NCBI GenBank assembly: GCA_963921425.1
Contig: OY992832.1
Location: 31,701,475 to 31,765,474, forward strand
Length of the DNA: 64,000 bases
Direction: 5' to 3'
From: Dryas octopetala
Lineage: Eukaryota > Streptophyta > Magnoliopsida > Rosales > Rosaceae
Below the pieces are notes generated by a model, which was not told the DNA's origin, ran no database searches, and saw nothing but the letters and a program-made list of their open reading frames with translations. Position 1 is the first letter of the stretch. Every line of letters starts with the position of its first letter. The position numbers and the translations under genes are program-made. Shown here in pieces: positions 10,417 to 20,955 of the stretch.

Positions 10417-10691
10417 AAACCCTAAAACCCAGAAGTTGACATAAGGCTGTGTACAATGGGGAGAGTATTTATAATGTGAGCGCTTCAGATCTGTACCGTC
10501 GGATGTGTATCGTGTGGCTGGCAATGAGTCATAGTTATAATAGGCCGCCGACATAGAAAATTAGGGTTTTACGTTATTGCTGTTAGTCTGAGAATTGATA
10601 ACGGGTTTTGGCACTTAGGCCCAGGACGTGCTCATCTTTGAGATTAGCCCAAATGAATAATAGCCAAGCCTGGTTACGTTGATAAAGCCCA
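10417..10691 (-). promoter_or_regulatory. snoRNA host promoter: telo-box, TATA box, three site II elements
   Basis: The telo-box AAACCCTAA is at 10417-10425 and a TATA-like TATAAATA (minus strand) at 10466-10473. Site II elements (TGGGCC or TGGGCT on the minus strand) lie at 10618-10623, 10646-10651 and 10686-10691. This combination is typical of plant genes for ribosome production and points to minus-strand transcription. Confidence 0.65.
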
Positions 10692-11329
10692 AGAGGAAGC
10701 AGCTCAAGTGGTTTTGTAGTTGTTCTTGCCTTCTAATCTTGTGTACAGTGTTACTCTTGCATACATGTATACAAAATTCACATTTTCAACTCAATTTGTT
10801 CAAATGCGCTAGAATTCATATTTTCCTTGATTGATTGAAGGTTTGAAATTGATTAAAGGCACAACAATAATAAGCGATCAACAGGGTGATTCTTGTGCTT
10901 TGTTTGGTTATACTTGTGTCTAGTGTGTATTATAATATATACTTGTATCATTGTAGTGTACAACAAGAAGTAAAAAAAAAACATTAGATTATTCCTTTTA
11001 CACACAGAACAAGAAACAATTTCACCTTGATGAACTCATTACAGAAGCAACCATAGCCGCATTTGAATCCTACCAGACACATACGATACAGTACAGACTA
11101 CAGACAGGTAGACACAAGCTGACTCTGAGTCTGAGAGAGTATCCTAGCTACAATTTGTACCAAAAGATTCAAGTCTACGAGGAATTAACAGAAACAGTAA
11201 GACAAAAAGGCCTCCTCTTGAGACTTGTTCAAGAGACAACAAACAAAATATAGAACATCAACATCAACAAATCAACAACACGAATAGACATCATTCTTTG
11301 AGCTCACTCTGAGATCAAAATCACACTTA

Positions 11330-13395
11330 TCAGTCTAGTGGGATTCCATTGTCAATCAAATTCAGCACCTTCTTTCCAAATCCAAACTGGATAGCATTCC
11401 GGTTTTCTTCGATCCTTGCTAAAAGGACTTGATGAAGGGGGCTATTTGCGCGCTTTGTGGCTTTCAATGCTGTTTGTATCACGTAGTTTCCAAACTGATC
11501 GCGTGCAATTTGATGGAGTTTGTCATGCCTTAGAAGAGCACCTACTACGTAATCCGCCGCAGAAGAGTTTAAGCATTTCTCTACAACATGACTGCCACCT
11601 TTCTGTGAGGAGAGCTGTATATAAAGATTTCTCAGCTCATAGCATATCTTTGCAGTGAAGACAGGGTTATGGAGTCCAAGGATGTGTTGGATAACAAAGT
11701 TCCTGAATAAACATTATTGGTTGATTAACTATACAATTCAATAGCAACCCTAGCAAAGTAAAGAATCAATAAGATGGAAGAGAGATTTGTACCCTGAAGG
11801 ATCCTGAGAAAGGAATTTTGATTTGCTTGAGATTTGATCCAGAATTTGATCTCTGTACGGAGGTTTACTGTAGGTGATGAACTCATTCAAGGTTATACAT
11901 CCCTTTTCATTCTGGGCCAGAGTGATGCAAAGCCTTACAGCTTCTTCATATATTTTCTGAAATCAAATCAAGACAATGAACGCTTTCAGCAAAAGGGTGC
12001 TTAAAAAGAACAAGAAGCTGAGTATATATGTATCAAAAAGAGAGACATACAGTTATACCTTATTTTTCTCAGTTTCAAGGAGGCTTAAGCACTTAAATAT
12101 AACAAAGGATCCTATTCGATTGGTCATTAATTCTTCAAGTACACTGGATAGAGCTGATGTCACCATGTAAATCAAGGGTGATTTCTCAAGCACCTTGATG
12201 AGCCTCTGAAGCGATTTTGAGCTGCACAAACAAGTTAAAGCCATGATCAGTCCACCAGAACTATAATCATAAAACACAGATATACTATTTTCTTGAGAAC
12301 AAATTAATGATGGGGATGAAGGATTAGATACCCATATTTGGTGATTGATGTGTTGATAAGTGATTCAGTATTCAAACTTAGCTTTGCTACAATGAGTTGC
12401 AACTGAATGTAATTGCATAATTCAATTAGCTTTCCAAAAAGATGGTTCCCATATGAGTCACTCATCACCTCGAACATGGATTCATAAACCCCTTTAAATA
12501 TCATATTTGTAACGGATGGATCCTTATAAATCAACAAGCTACGTAATAAGCACTCTGAGCCGAGTTGAGTCCTAGCGAGTCGACCAATTTCACGGCTTCG
12601 CTGCAGTTCAAATGTCTGGTGGTCACCATGACATACATCATTGTCAAAGCTTGATTGATTTCCCACTGAACTTTGGTACCAATAATTATTTGCATCATAA
12701 ATTCCAATCCCTTCAGTGTCTTGAGATTGACAACCAGCAGAAGAATTTTGGGTCGCAATAAAATTGTATAATTCAGAGTTTCCACCGTAAGAATTGCACA
12801 AAGATGAAGATGGTCCTCCAAGACCAAATTTTGCTTTTATAGTTTCTAATTCTGTCAAGTTCCCAATAAGGTTCCTTTGTTGACGGTCATTGTCACACCT
12901 ATTCAGAGTGCTTGAACCAAGAAAGTGTCCTACAAATCAAGAATTAATGTAAATCACAACAATAAACTCAAAACCCATAAATAATTAAACAGACATAAAC
13001 AGAGGTAATGGCTTTACATACATATGTGCAAGTGTACACAGAAAATCATACATGAATTTGCACATATATTCATAACCATGACAAACCCAAAAAGCCTTTA
13101 TATTGAAATTGAAGATTGAATTACCTTCACTGTTCAAACCATGAGCTCTCCAGAGACTTTGTGAATACAATGGGATCCCACTTTCATATTTTGGATTAAA
13201 ATCAACATCTGCTTGTTTAGTTTCGGTTGGAGTAGCATTCGAAGAAGAACCCGGAGAAGAAATATCCAGAGAAACAGCAGCTTTAGCACTCTCAGCCTTG
13301 TTCATCTTTACCCGGAATTTACCAAAATAAAGGCAAAGTTGGTCTTTTTCTTGAAGAGTTTCAGAAGGAGTAGTGCCACCTCCTGAATCCGCCAT
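11330..13395 (-). CDS. Pumilio/PUF RNA-binding protein, five exons, 522 aa
   Basis: Exons on the minus strand are 13125-13395, 12332-12929, 12059-12221, 11793-11956 and 11330-11702. All junctions are GT-AG and the sum is 1569 bases, an open frame ending TGA. The first 200 residues are low complexity (MADSGGGTTPSETLQEKDQL...). The C-terminal part carries about eight PUF repeats, with cores near TQLGSECLL (211), SYGNHLFGKL (249), KYGSKSLQRLI (288), NRIGSFVIFKCL (324), NEKGCITLNEFI (360), PSGNFVIQHIL (397), QKGGSHVVEKCL (432) and DQFGNYVIQTAL (467). PUF proteins bind 3'-UTR motifs and repress or destabilise mRNAs. Repeats with NxxxQ and SHxxE residues fit base-specific contacts; repeats 1, 4 and 5 are atypical, as in the smaller plant APUM proteins. 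The gene looks intact. Confidence 0.93.
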
Positions 13396-13520
13396 TACAG
13401 AACAAGAATCAAAACAAGAACAAAGAATTACAATGACGAAACTAAAGAGCTCTCAAATATAGATAAAGATTTCTCCTTTGAGTCTCTCTAGAATAATAAA
13501 GAGTGCTTCAGTGGTGCCTG

Positions 13521-13529
13521 TTTATATAG
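13521..13529 (-). promoter_or_regulatory. TATA box of the Pumilio gene
   Basis: The minus-strand CTATATAAA lies about 130 bases upstream of the start codon. Confidence 0.55.
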
Positions 13530-13639
13530 GATTGGTATTCCTCGTACCATTAGGAAATTAGGATTTTTTTAAAATAAAAAAATGTGAGGGAAAAAAGATA
13601 TATAAAAAATAAAAAGAAAGATTTGGAGTTCAACTAGGA

Positions 13640-15455
13640 TTTGTATATCAATCTATTAAAGATACAGAATCCTGGAGTTATTGGTTTGGGAAAGCTGCAG
13701 AGAACGTTTAAGGAAACTAAATTAAAGTCGGTGATCTTTCTTGGACACAGAGGTTCAAGCTCCCCAAATCTTTCCCACCCTTTTTTTCTTGCCCTTCAAT
13801 TAAAAGAAGGGAATCGGGCCTTTGTACTCAATAAAGGGCCTGGCCCGACCCGGCCCCAGACAGATGTTGAGAAAATTCCAGTACTGGATCAGTTGGAATT
13901 TTCAGGATTACATAACTAACAAACTGCACGTGCCCAAGTGATAAGTGTATTATTAGGATCCCACTTGACTATTTTATTAACACAATCACATTATGTGCTA
14001 GCGTACAAAGTTACAAACACATTGTCTGCTTACTGGAGTCATTAAAATGTGATTAAGAAAAAATGCGAAAATGGGATGACCAGAATAACCACACGGTGCC
14101 CCCCCCCCCCAAAAAAAAATTAATTATAAGCAAATCTGTATAATTCTTTCACAATATATATGGTTTACATGTATAGTCCTGTTCAAGGCTCTAATAAATA
14201 TTTTTCTTTTTTTCTCCTAATCCAAATCTTCCTGCAGCAAAACATAGCTCTAGTTCATGGCTTTTCCCACTCCATGTAATTCTAAGAGAGTCAGCGAGCC
14301 TTGCTAGCAATTTTTCTGAATCCAAGAAGCTTTCCTCATCCTGTTAGCTTTCTCTATCATGAAATCCTGAAATACAATACAAAAGGTAAAACAAACAACC
14401 AATCCTCCACAAAAGTTGCCTAACAGTACTATTGTTTCTTTTGTTGTGTTCTTTTTTAATGAGTAGTAATACAATAATGACAGAATATGAAGCAGAAGAC
14501 AAAAAAGCTATAATTACGCACATGGAAGCCTCCAAAATTTTACAAGTTCCTTGGCACACATAATATTTCCTAAACATATCTCTATATATTAATACCTCAA
14601 GGCCTGGGATCAGGTCGTAAGGAGTTGCAATGGGATAGATAAAGGCGGGTTTTTAAGGTCAAAACTTGAATCAAGTTGTTTGGCAAACCGCAAATGACAA
14701 CCCGCTATAACAATAAATCATCAATCTTGAGGTGGAGAGATGATCACCTTTAGCCAACTTCTTTAAAGTTGGCTGCACAAACCACATTCAAGGCTCAATT
14801 TTTACCAACTCCATTGTCTACCATGTGCTGATCACCAATGGCAACCAGCATTCTTCATGTCCCCTGCCTTTCTATCGCATGTTAACTGAGAAAATATATG
14901 TGAGATATACATCCCTCTCCCACAACTATTTAGAAAGTAGATAAGACATGCTTAAAGACTTTACATCTTCTATTAAGAAGTGAAGAAAGTGATAAAGCAA
15001 TCTTAATGCCACACTCTGATGGACAGTGTAAAGTAAAACCATCCTTTTTTTCTTTTTGACTGACTACCAAGAGATAATAACGACAACAGGACAATAAGGC
15101 AACAACTGCAGCGAATGTGCATAAGAGACACAGATCACATATACCCATGTTGTGCATGCATGTATGTAGAGGCCATTTCAACTCTGAAGTTAATCTTTTA
15201 TAGAAGATGATCAACAGACATGAACCCAACCAAATATTCATGAATTGTGTCTAACTTACAAGTCTTCAGTCAAAAACCTGTAGAGAAGAACTACATAAAG
15301 TCCATTTCCTTGTGTATGGTTAAAAGTCACCTCTTGACATTAGCCCACGTGGGATATTTATCCTGAAATGAGATACCGAAATCTGATTGAGCCCACCATT
15401 GCAGAATTCTCTGGTACAAAATCAACTAAAGATGCATAAAAACACCAACCATAGC
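13640..15455. other. Intergenic DNA and probable 3' region of the STPR gene
   Basis: No coding frame is supported. A C10 run followed by A9 sits at 14101-14119. The part nearest 15455 probably holds the 3' UTR of the minus-strand gene at 15456. Confidence 0.5.
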
Positions 15456-16486
15456 TCAAGTACATAGAAAATGCAACTCATTATTACCATCCATGTTAGG
15501 TCCTTCAACTTCACCTGTTACACTGATAGTTTGTCCAAAATTAGGCTTATCATTACTGATCCCTTGAATCTCTGCCTTCGACAGATTCTGTTCCACTGGA
15601 TCACAGGAGCCACACTTAGTAACAAATACATGAACGAAAGTAAATGTTTTTAGCGGAGAAGTATTATCTGATGAGCGACGAATGAGCACGCAATACAGTT
15701 TCAGGCAACAACAACAACAAACTTACATGTACTTTTTCTTCATTACCTTGGTGGCCATTAACAGAAGTCTCATTGGTAGTAGCATTAATTGCCCGTGCAA
15801 GACGTTTAACACGATTAAAACGTAGTCCATGTGGTAATCTGCCAGAACCAAAATCTCCAATTTGGAAACCTATTTAATAAAAAATGGATCATATACAAAA
15901 AAATATTGTATCTAACTACGTCAACCACAATACAAACCCTCCAAAACTTTATAAAGTCAACACTATCAAACTTACAAGAAGTCTTGTTATTAGCATCACC
16001 CTTTGTTATCACCTCTGCCACAATTTGGTGATTCAACGACCGTGCAAGGCGCCTTATATGACTCAAACGCAACCGTTTGGTGAAATTAGCCGATTTCAAA
16101 GCCACAGCTTCCAAACCTATAACAAATTTTGATGCAAAATTGAAAGCTACCAGAATATGCTTGTGGTATACAAACAAACACTTACACTCAGAGTTGTGCA
16201 GACGCTCCGCGCTTAGGTTTTGAATCTGTGTAACTTCTTGGACATCATTCACTGCTTCATCTTCATCTTCATCTTCATTGCTTACTTGTTTAGACGGGGA
16301 ATCCAATTTGGCATTCTCAGCTCTCAGTCTTCTGAGTTGATAGTTCCTACGACGCCGAGCCAGATGTCGTTCTCTCTGTTCAACGGTCATAGACTGCCTT
16401 CTCTGCCTGTCCCTTATACGACGCCGTTCTCGCTCTTGCTCTCTTTGCATTCTGCGCAACTCTGATCTCTCTGACGACTCCTTCAT
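15456..16486 (-). CDS. STPR-type basic protein, four exons, 247 aa
   Basis: Minus-strand exons 16186-16486, 15976-16116, 15727-15869 and 15456-15614 have GT-AG junctions (two with GTAAGT donors) and sum to 744 bases, ending TGA. Residues 27-49 form a one-score-and-three peptide repeat unit, RQRRQSMTVEQRERHLARRR plus RNY, the STPR motif first described in silkworm FMBP-1 and thought to bind DNA. An acidic stretch follows (EDEDEDE, 71-77). Exons 2 and 3 each encode a related basic helix, LRLSHIRRLARSLN and LRFNRVKRLARAIN, so they look like an old exon duplication. An alternative donor at 15746 would shorten exon 3 but shifts the frame of the last exon. A nuclear role is likely; no specific function is established. 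Confidence 0.85.
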
Positions 16487-16534
16487 TGTCGTTCCAATCC
16501 GTTGGTCTTCATCCGACGGACTCCCAATTCAACT

Positions 16535-16793
16535 ACTCGTTCTGAAACCAGACCACAATCAGTTTTCAGATTTTCAATTTGTTAATTTTTAAATATTTTT
16601 TATTAATCAACCGCAAAATGTAAAATTAAGAAGCAAACAGAAACTTATAAAATCAAACACAAAATTGCACACAAAAAAAAATCGTATAAAACATGAAGAA
16701 TAATAAACCTAAATTTCACATGCAATTATCGAAATCAAAATTCTGAGATTAATGTGTACGAGAATGGATGAATTAACATACCTCGGATTCCAT
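16535..16793 (-). promoter_or_regulatory. Spliced 5' leader with a six-codon upstream ORF (STPR gene)
   Basis: A leader exon ends CCGAG|GTATGTT at 16782, and the next exon begins after TGGTTTCAG at 16541. When spliced, an ATG at 16791-16793 reads MESENE then TAG (16535-16537), so the uORF spans the junction. It lies upstream of the main start at 16486 and could lower translation. Confidence 0.5.
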
Positions 16794-17059
16794 GATGAGG
16801 ATTCAGAAAGCAAGAAATTTGTGCATTCGATTATGGATGATTGGATGGGATTCGAATCAGTGCGTGTAATTTTTCAATTTTTTTTTTTTTAACGGGCTCA
16901 GTAAACCGTATTTTCCGGAAATTTACCAAGTAAGTGGTCGCTTTTACCGTGTAATCGGTATCAATATGAACTAAATAACTAATTATGATCAGGTGCGTTT
17001 CGTCTCTAATAGAAGCGTACAATAAGCATTGTTTCAAAACAAAATACCGAATTCAAAAG

Positions 17060-17815
17060 TAGAGATGTACAATGGACCGGGCTGGCCCGGATCCAACACG
17101 GGCATGACCCATTTAAATTCAGCCCAGCCCAATCTAGTTTAGCCTGGCCTGACCAACGATAAAGTGGGTTGGGGCTAAGCTCAATTCGTACTTATAGGCT
17201 GGCCTAGATTGGGCTAAAATTTTCTATCTCGTTAAGTCAGTCTAACACGAGCCTGTCTTAGGTTGGGCCACCCGAATTCGTTAATGGTTTAGATTTAGGG
17301 TTTGAACTAGCCTATTTACATTAAATTTCCTCAATTTTTTTTTTATTTTTAAAATTAATTTTTATCTCCATAAATAAAAATATTTGTTTATAGAATTTTT
17401 CAAAAACTAAATACAACATTATATATTATATTTCAAAATTATTCATTATTAATTGCTATATTTAAAAAAAATATTGTTTTTGTAAAATTGTTAACTTATA
17501 AAATTGTTTTTTTACTTGAGAATATTTCAATTGTACAATTAATCCTTATAAGTAAAATATTAATTTATTTTTTATAATATTGAGACGATGTTGAACAAAT
17601 TTAAAAAATTAATTAACAAATTTTTATTAAATAATTATTTAAACTTAAAAATTTTAAAATAAATAATCGAGCATGCCCGCCCGACACGAGGCCCTTACGA
17701 CTCATTATGGGCCGAGCTAGGCTTAAGGTTATGATAATTGGGTCGGCCCGAGCATGACACAAAGTACGTATGGGCCTATTTTAGATGGGATGGGTCGACT
17801 TGTTGTATACCTCTA
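17060..17815. mobile_element. Non-autonomous hAT element (756 bp)
   Basis: The ends are TAGAGATGTACAA and, inverted, TAGAGGTATACAA. Flanking 8-bp repeats are TTCAAAAG (17052-17059) and CTCAAAAG (17816-17823), seven of eight matching, as expected for hAT. GC-rich outer parts with GGCCCG motifs surround an AT-rich core (about 17320-17660). It has no coding capacity. Confidence 0.82.
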
Positions 17816-17959
17816 CTCAAAAGCATTGGCCCATTGTCTTGGATATTTGGGTTCCTTGTTTGACAAACTCAATTATGGGAGTCGGCTCCTCTTCTAATCA
17901 ATTAATATCTAATGCCTAATAATAAGTTTCTCATTTTCTAAATTATTCTAGACTATTTT

Positions 17960-18050
17960 TTTGTTACATAGGAGGGAATCGAACCATGGATCTAGCCTAA
18001 TACTAACCCTTACCCCATACACCCTCACCACTTGAGTTAACCCCAATGAC
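17960..18050 (-). mobile_element. tRNA-derived SINE fragment
   Basis: On the minus strand a box A-like TTAACTCAAGTGGTGAGGG (about 18022-18040) is followed by a perfect box B GGTTCGATTCC (17975-17985) and an A-rich tail. It interrupts the first unit of the tandem array. Confidence 0.65.
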
Positions 18051-18274
18051 AAAACTATATCGTTTTTTGTTAAACCTAACATGCACAATTTCATCATTCT
18101 TCAGTAGCACTTCACCTCTTCCTATCTTGATCTTCTTTGACAACTTGTAAAAGTTTGAAAGTGCAGTGAGCAAACGGTCACCTGCAATGCCACCGATTTG
18201 GTAAGTGTTACACCCGATCTTTGTTTTTCTTTTTTTCTTTTTGATCACCTAATCCAATTTGAAATAAGTTTCCC

Positions 18275-18561
18275 AACTTAATTATAGCAACAATCCATGA
18301 AATTTACCCCAAGTCTCACTTTAGTCTGCAAAATTTACTTTTATGTTACTCACTTTAGTCTTATTCGTCAATTTTATTCAAATTTTCATCAAATATATGC
18401 ACGTGACAAGCTCATGTTTGACTGATTAGCGATGGTTTTGTCCCCCAAAAGTGAGTCACGTGCTTGTAACATACACATGATTTGACGAATCTAAAAGTAA
18501 ATTTCGCAGATTCAAGTAAGACTCGGAGCAAAGCTTGCGACCTGTTGCTATAATTAAGCCT
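18275..18561. mobile_element. Mutator-type MITE (287 bp)
   Basis: The ends AACTTAATTATAGCAAC and (inverted) AGGCTTAATTATAGCAAC begin inverted repeats of about 70 bases. A perfect 9-bp TSD, AAGTTTCCC, lies at 18266-18274 and 18562-18570, and that sequence is itself part of the array unit. There is no coding capacity. Confidence 0.88.
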
Positions 18562-20955
18562 AAGTTTCCCTAATCAATTAGTATCTTATGCCTAATAAAT
18601 AAGTTTCCCATCTTTTTAGTTATGCTAGACCAAAAATATGTCATTTCTTGTGCAAACCTAACATTCATAGTTTCATCACTCTCTCGTAGCACTCTTCATT
18701 TTCTCCTCTCAATCTTCTTTGATGGCTTTTGAAAGTGTCGTGGGCAAACGGTCACTAGTGACTTCACCGATACGGAAAGTACTGCACCCAATCTTTGTTA
18801 TTTTTTCAATCACCCAATCCAATTTGAAATTAGTTTCCCTAATCAATTAATATCTTATGCCCGATAAATAAGTTTCCATTTTTTAAAAAATTATATTAGA
18901 CCAAAACTATGTTGTTTCATGTGCAAACCTAACATTCATACTTTCATCACTCTCCTATAGCACTCCTCATATTCCCCGCTCGATCTTTTTTTATGGCTTA
19001 AGTGCAGTGGGGAAACGGTCACCAGCGACGTTACTGATTCAGTAAGTGCTACAATCAATCTTTTTTGTTTTTTTTTTTTTATCACCTAGTCCAATTTGAT
19101 ATTAGTTTCCCTAATCAATTAACATCATATGCCTAAGAAATAAGTTTCCCATTTTTGTAATTATGCTAAACCTAACATTTATAGTTTCACCTCTCTCTTG
19201 TAACGCTCCTCCTATTCCCTCTCAATCTTCTTTGATGGGTTGTTAAAGTTTGACAGTGCAATGGGCAAACGGTCACCACTGACGCCACTGATTCGGTAAG
19301 TGCTGCATCCAATCTTTGTCTTTTTCTCTTTCTATCACCCAATGCAATTTGAAATTATTTTCCCTAATCAATTGATATCCTATATCTAATAAATAAGTTT
19401 CCCCTTTTTTAATTATGCTAGACCAAAACTATGTCATTTTTTGTGGAAACCTAAGATTCATAATTTCATCATTCTCTCATAGCACTCCTCCTCTTCCCCT
19501 CTCGATCTTCTTTGACAGAATCTGAAAGTTTAAAAGTGCAATGGGAAAACAGTCACCAGCAATGCCACCATTCGGTAAGTGCTGCACCAATCTTTGGTTT
19601 TTTTTTTTCTCTCACCCAAGCCAATTTGAAATTAGTTTCCCTAATCAATTGATATCATATGCCTAATAATTAAAAAAAGCTTCCCTTTTTTTTTTTTACT
19701 ATGTCGTTTTTTGTGCAAACCTAACATTCATAGTTTCATCACTCTCTTGTAGCTCTCCTCCTCTTCCCCTCTCAATCTTCTTGGATGACTTGTGAAAGTT
19801 TGAAAGTCCAATGGGAAAAAATGGTCATCAGCGATGCCACCAATTCGATAAGTGCTATACACAATCTTTTTTTTTTTCCTATCACCCAATCCAATTTGAA
19901 ATTAGTTTCCCTAATCAATTGATATCCTATGCTTAATAAATTAATAGGAGACTTTCATCCAAATCCTTTAATTTTACAATTTACTGACTAAAGTTTTATG
20001 GCTTTTAAAATTCTAATTAAAGTTCAATAATATTGTAACTATTTCATGTTACATAATACTGGTCCATTAGTTTCTATTTTTTCACACATATCAGGCGTCG
20101 AGCGCTCGGTGACCATTTTTGACTGTTCAGCAGTGCATTTATACTTCTTCCTCAAGCGATGGTTTGTCGGCTTTATATTAGGTTTTAACTCTAGGATTTT
20201 GGGCTCCACAAACCCCATTATATACCTTAGGAAGGTATGAGGTGAACCCGTACCATATACCCTCAAAAATAAAAAATAATGTCATATTTCTTTAACAAAG
20301 CAATGGTCAAAGGGTTTTATTTCGAAAAAAAAAAGGCTTTATTTAAAATAAAAAAAAATCATAAGGTTTTTTTTTCAAATAAGAAATGTTATAAGGACTA
20401 AACTCTAATTTTTCCTAAATAAATTTCCCCCTTTTTAATTATGCTTGCCCAAAACTGTCTCTCTTTTGTGCAAATGTAACATTAATTCATAGTTTCTTCA
20501 CTCTCTTGTAGCACTCCTCCTCTTCCCGTCTCCATCTTTTTTGACAACTTGTGAAAGTTTGAACGTGCAGTGGGGAACAGTCAACAATGACGCCACCAAT
20601 TCGGTAAGTGTTGCATCCAATTTTTTTTTCTTGTTTCTATCACCCAATTCAATTGAAATTTGAGTAATTGCCTTGAATATGCTACTGCAATTTGATCTTG
20701 TGGCTCCAAAAACTTTTTTCTCTTTTTATTTTTTTATTTTTTATATGTTAGACTGTTTGAGTAGTAAATTAGAACATGGTTCTCCTTTGGTTAATCTTCA
20801 CGGTAGGAGAAATGTTTGTAGGAGATATTTTTGTATGTTCTGAATTAAAAACATAGACAAAAGAGATTATATATAATCGATACGTACATGGGTTAGAAGG
20901 ACTCTTAACCAGTGTAGGAGAACTCTGTAAGGAGTGTGTAAATATACCTTCGGAT

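Larger units (their letters stand above)
8840..10440 (-). ncRNA. Probable snoRNA cluster / snoRNA host transcript
   Basis: This minus-strand unit has no substantial reading frame but contains two C/D snoRNAs (9093-9313) and two copies of a 180-bp structured repeat that may be H/ACA snoRNAs. Upstream lie a telo-box, a TATA box and three site II elements, the combination found in plant ribosomal-protein and snoRNA genes. Plant snoRNAs are commonly processed from polycistronic precursors. The transcript ends are not defined; the 5' end should lie near 10440 and the 3' end somewhere below 9090. Confidence 0.65.
17880..20640. repeat. Tandem array of seven diverged ~265-bp units
   Basis: Seven copies share the order CTAATCAATTRATATC, AAGTTTCCC, a CAAACCTAACATTCAT-like stretch, CACTCCTCCTCTTCCCCTCT, then GGGCAAACGGTCACCAGCGA and GATTCGGTAAGTGCTGCA. 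The ACGGTCACC landmarks lie near 18177, 18747, 19014, 19265, 19550, 19815 and 20575. Normal spacing is about 250-285; the two long gaps are explained by insertions at 18275-18561 and about 19945-20410. Several units read ATG GGC AAA CGG TCA CCA then a consensus donor CG|GTAAGTG, as if each were a 5'-UTR/first-exon module. No downstream exon was identified. Confidence 0.85.

Noticed and set aside
10445-10465. GGCTGTGTACAATGGGGAG resembling a Pong-type terminus
   Set aside because: It lies in the same orientation as the left Harbinger end, has no TTA pair, and is part of the snoRNA promoter region; treated as chance.
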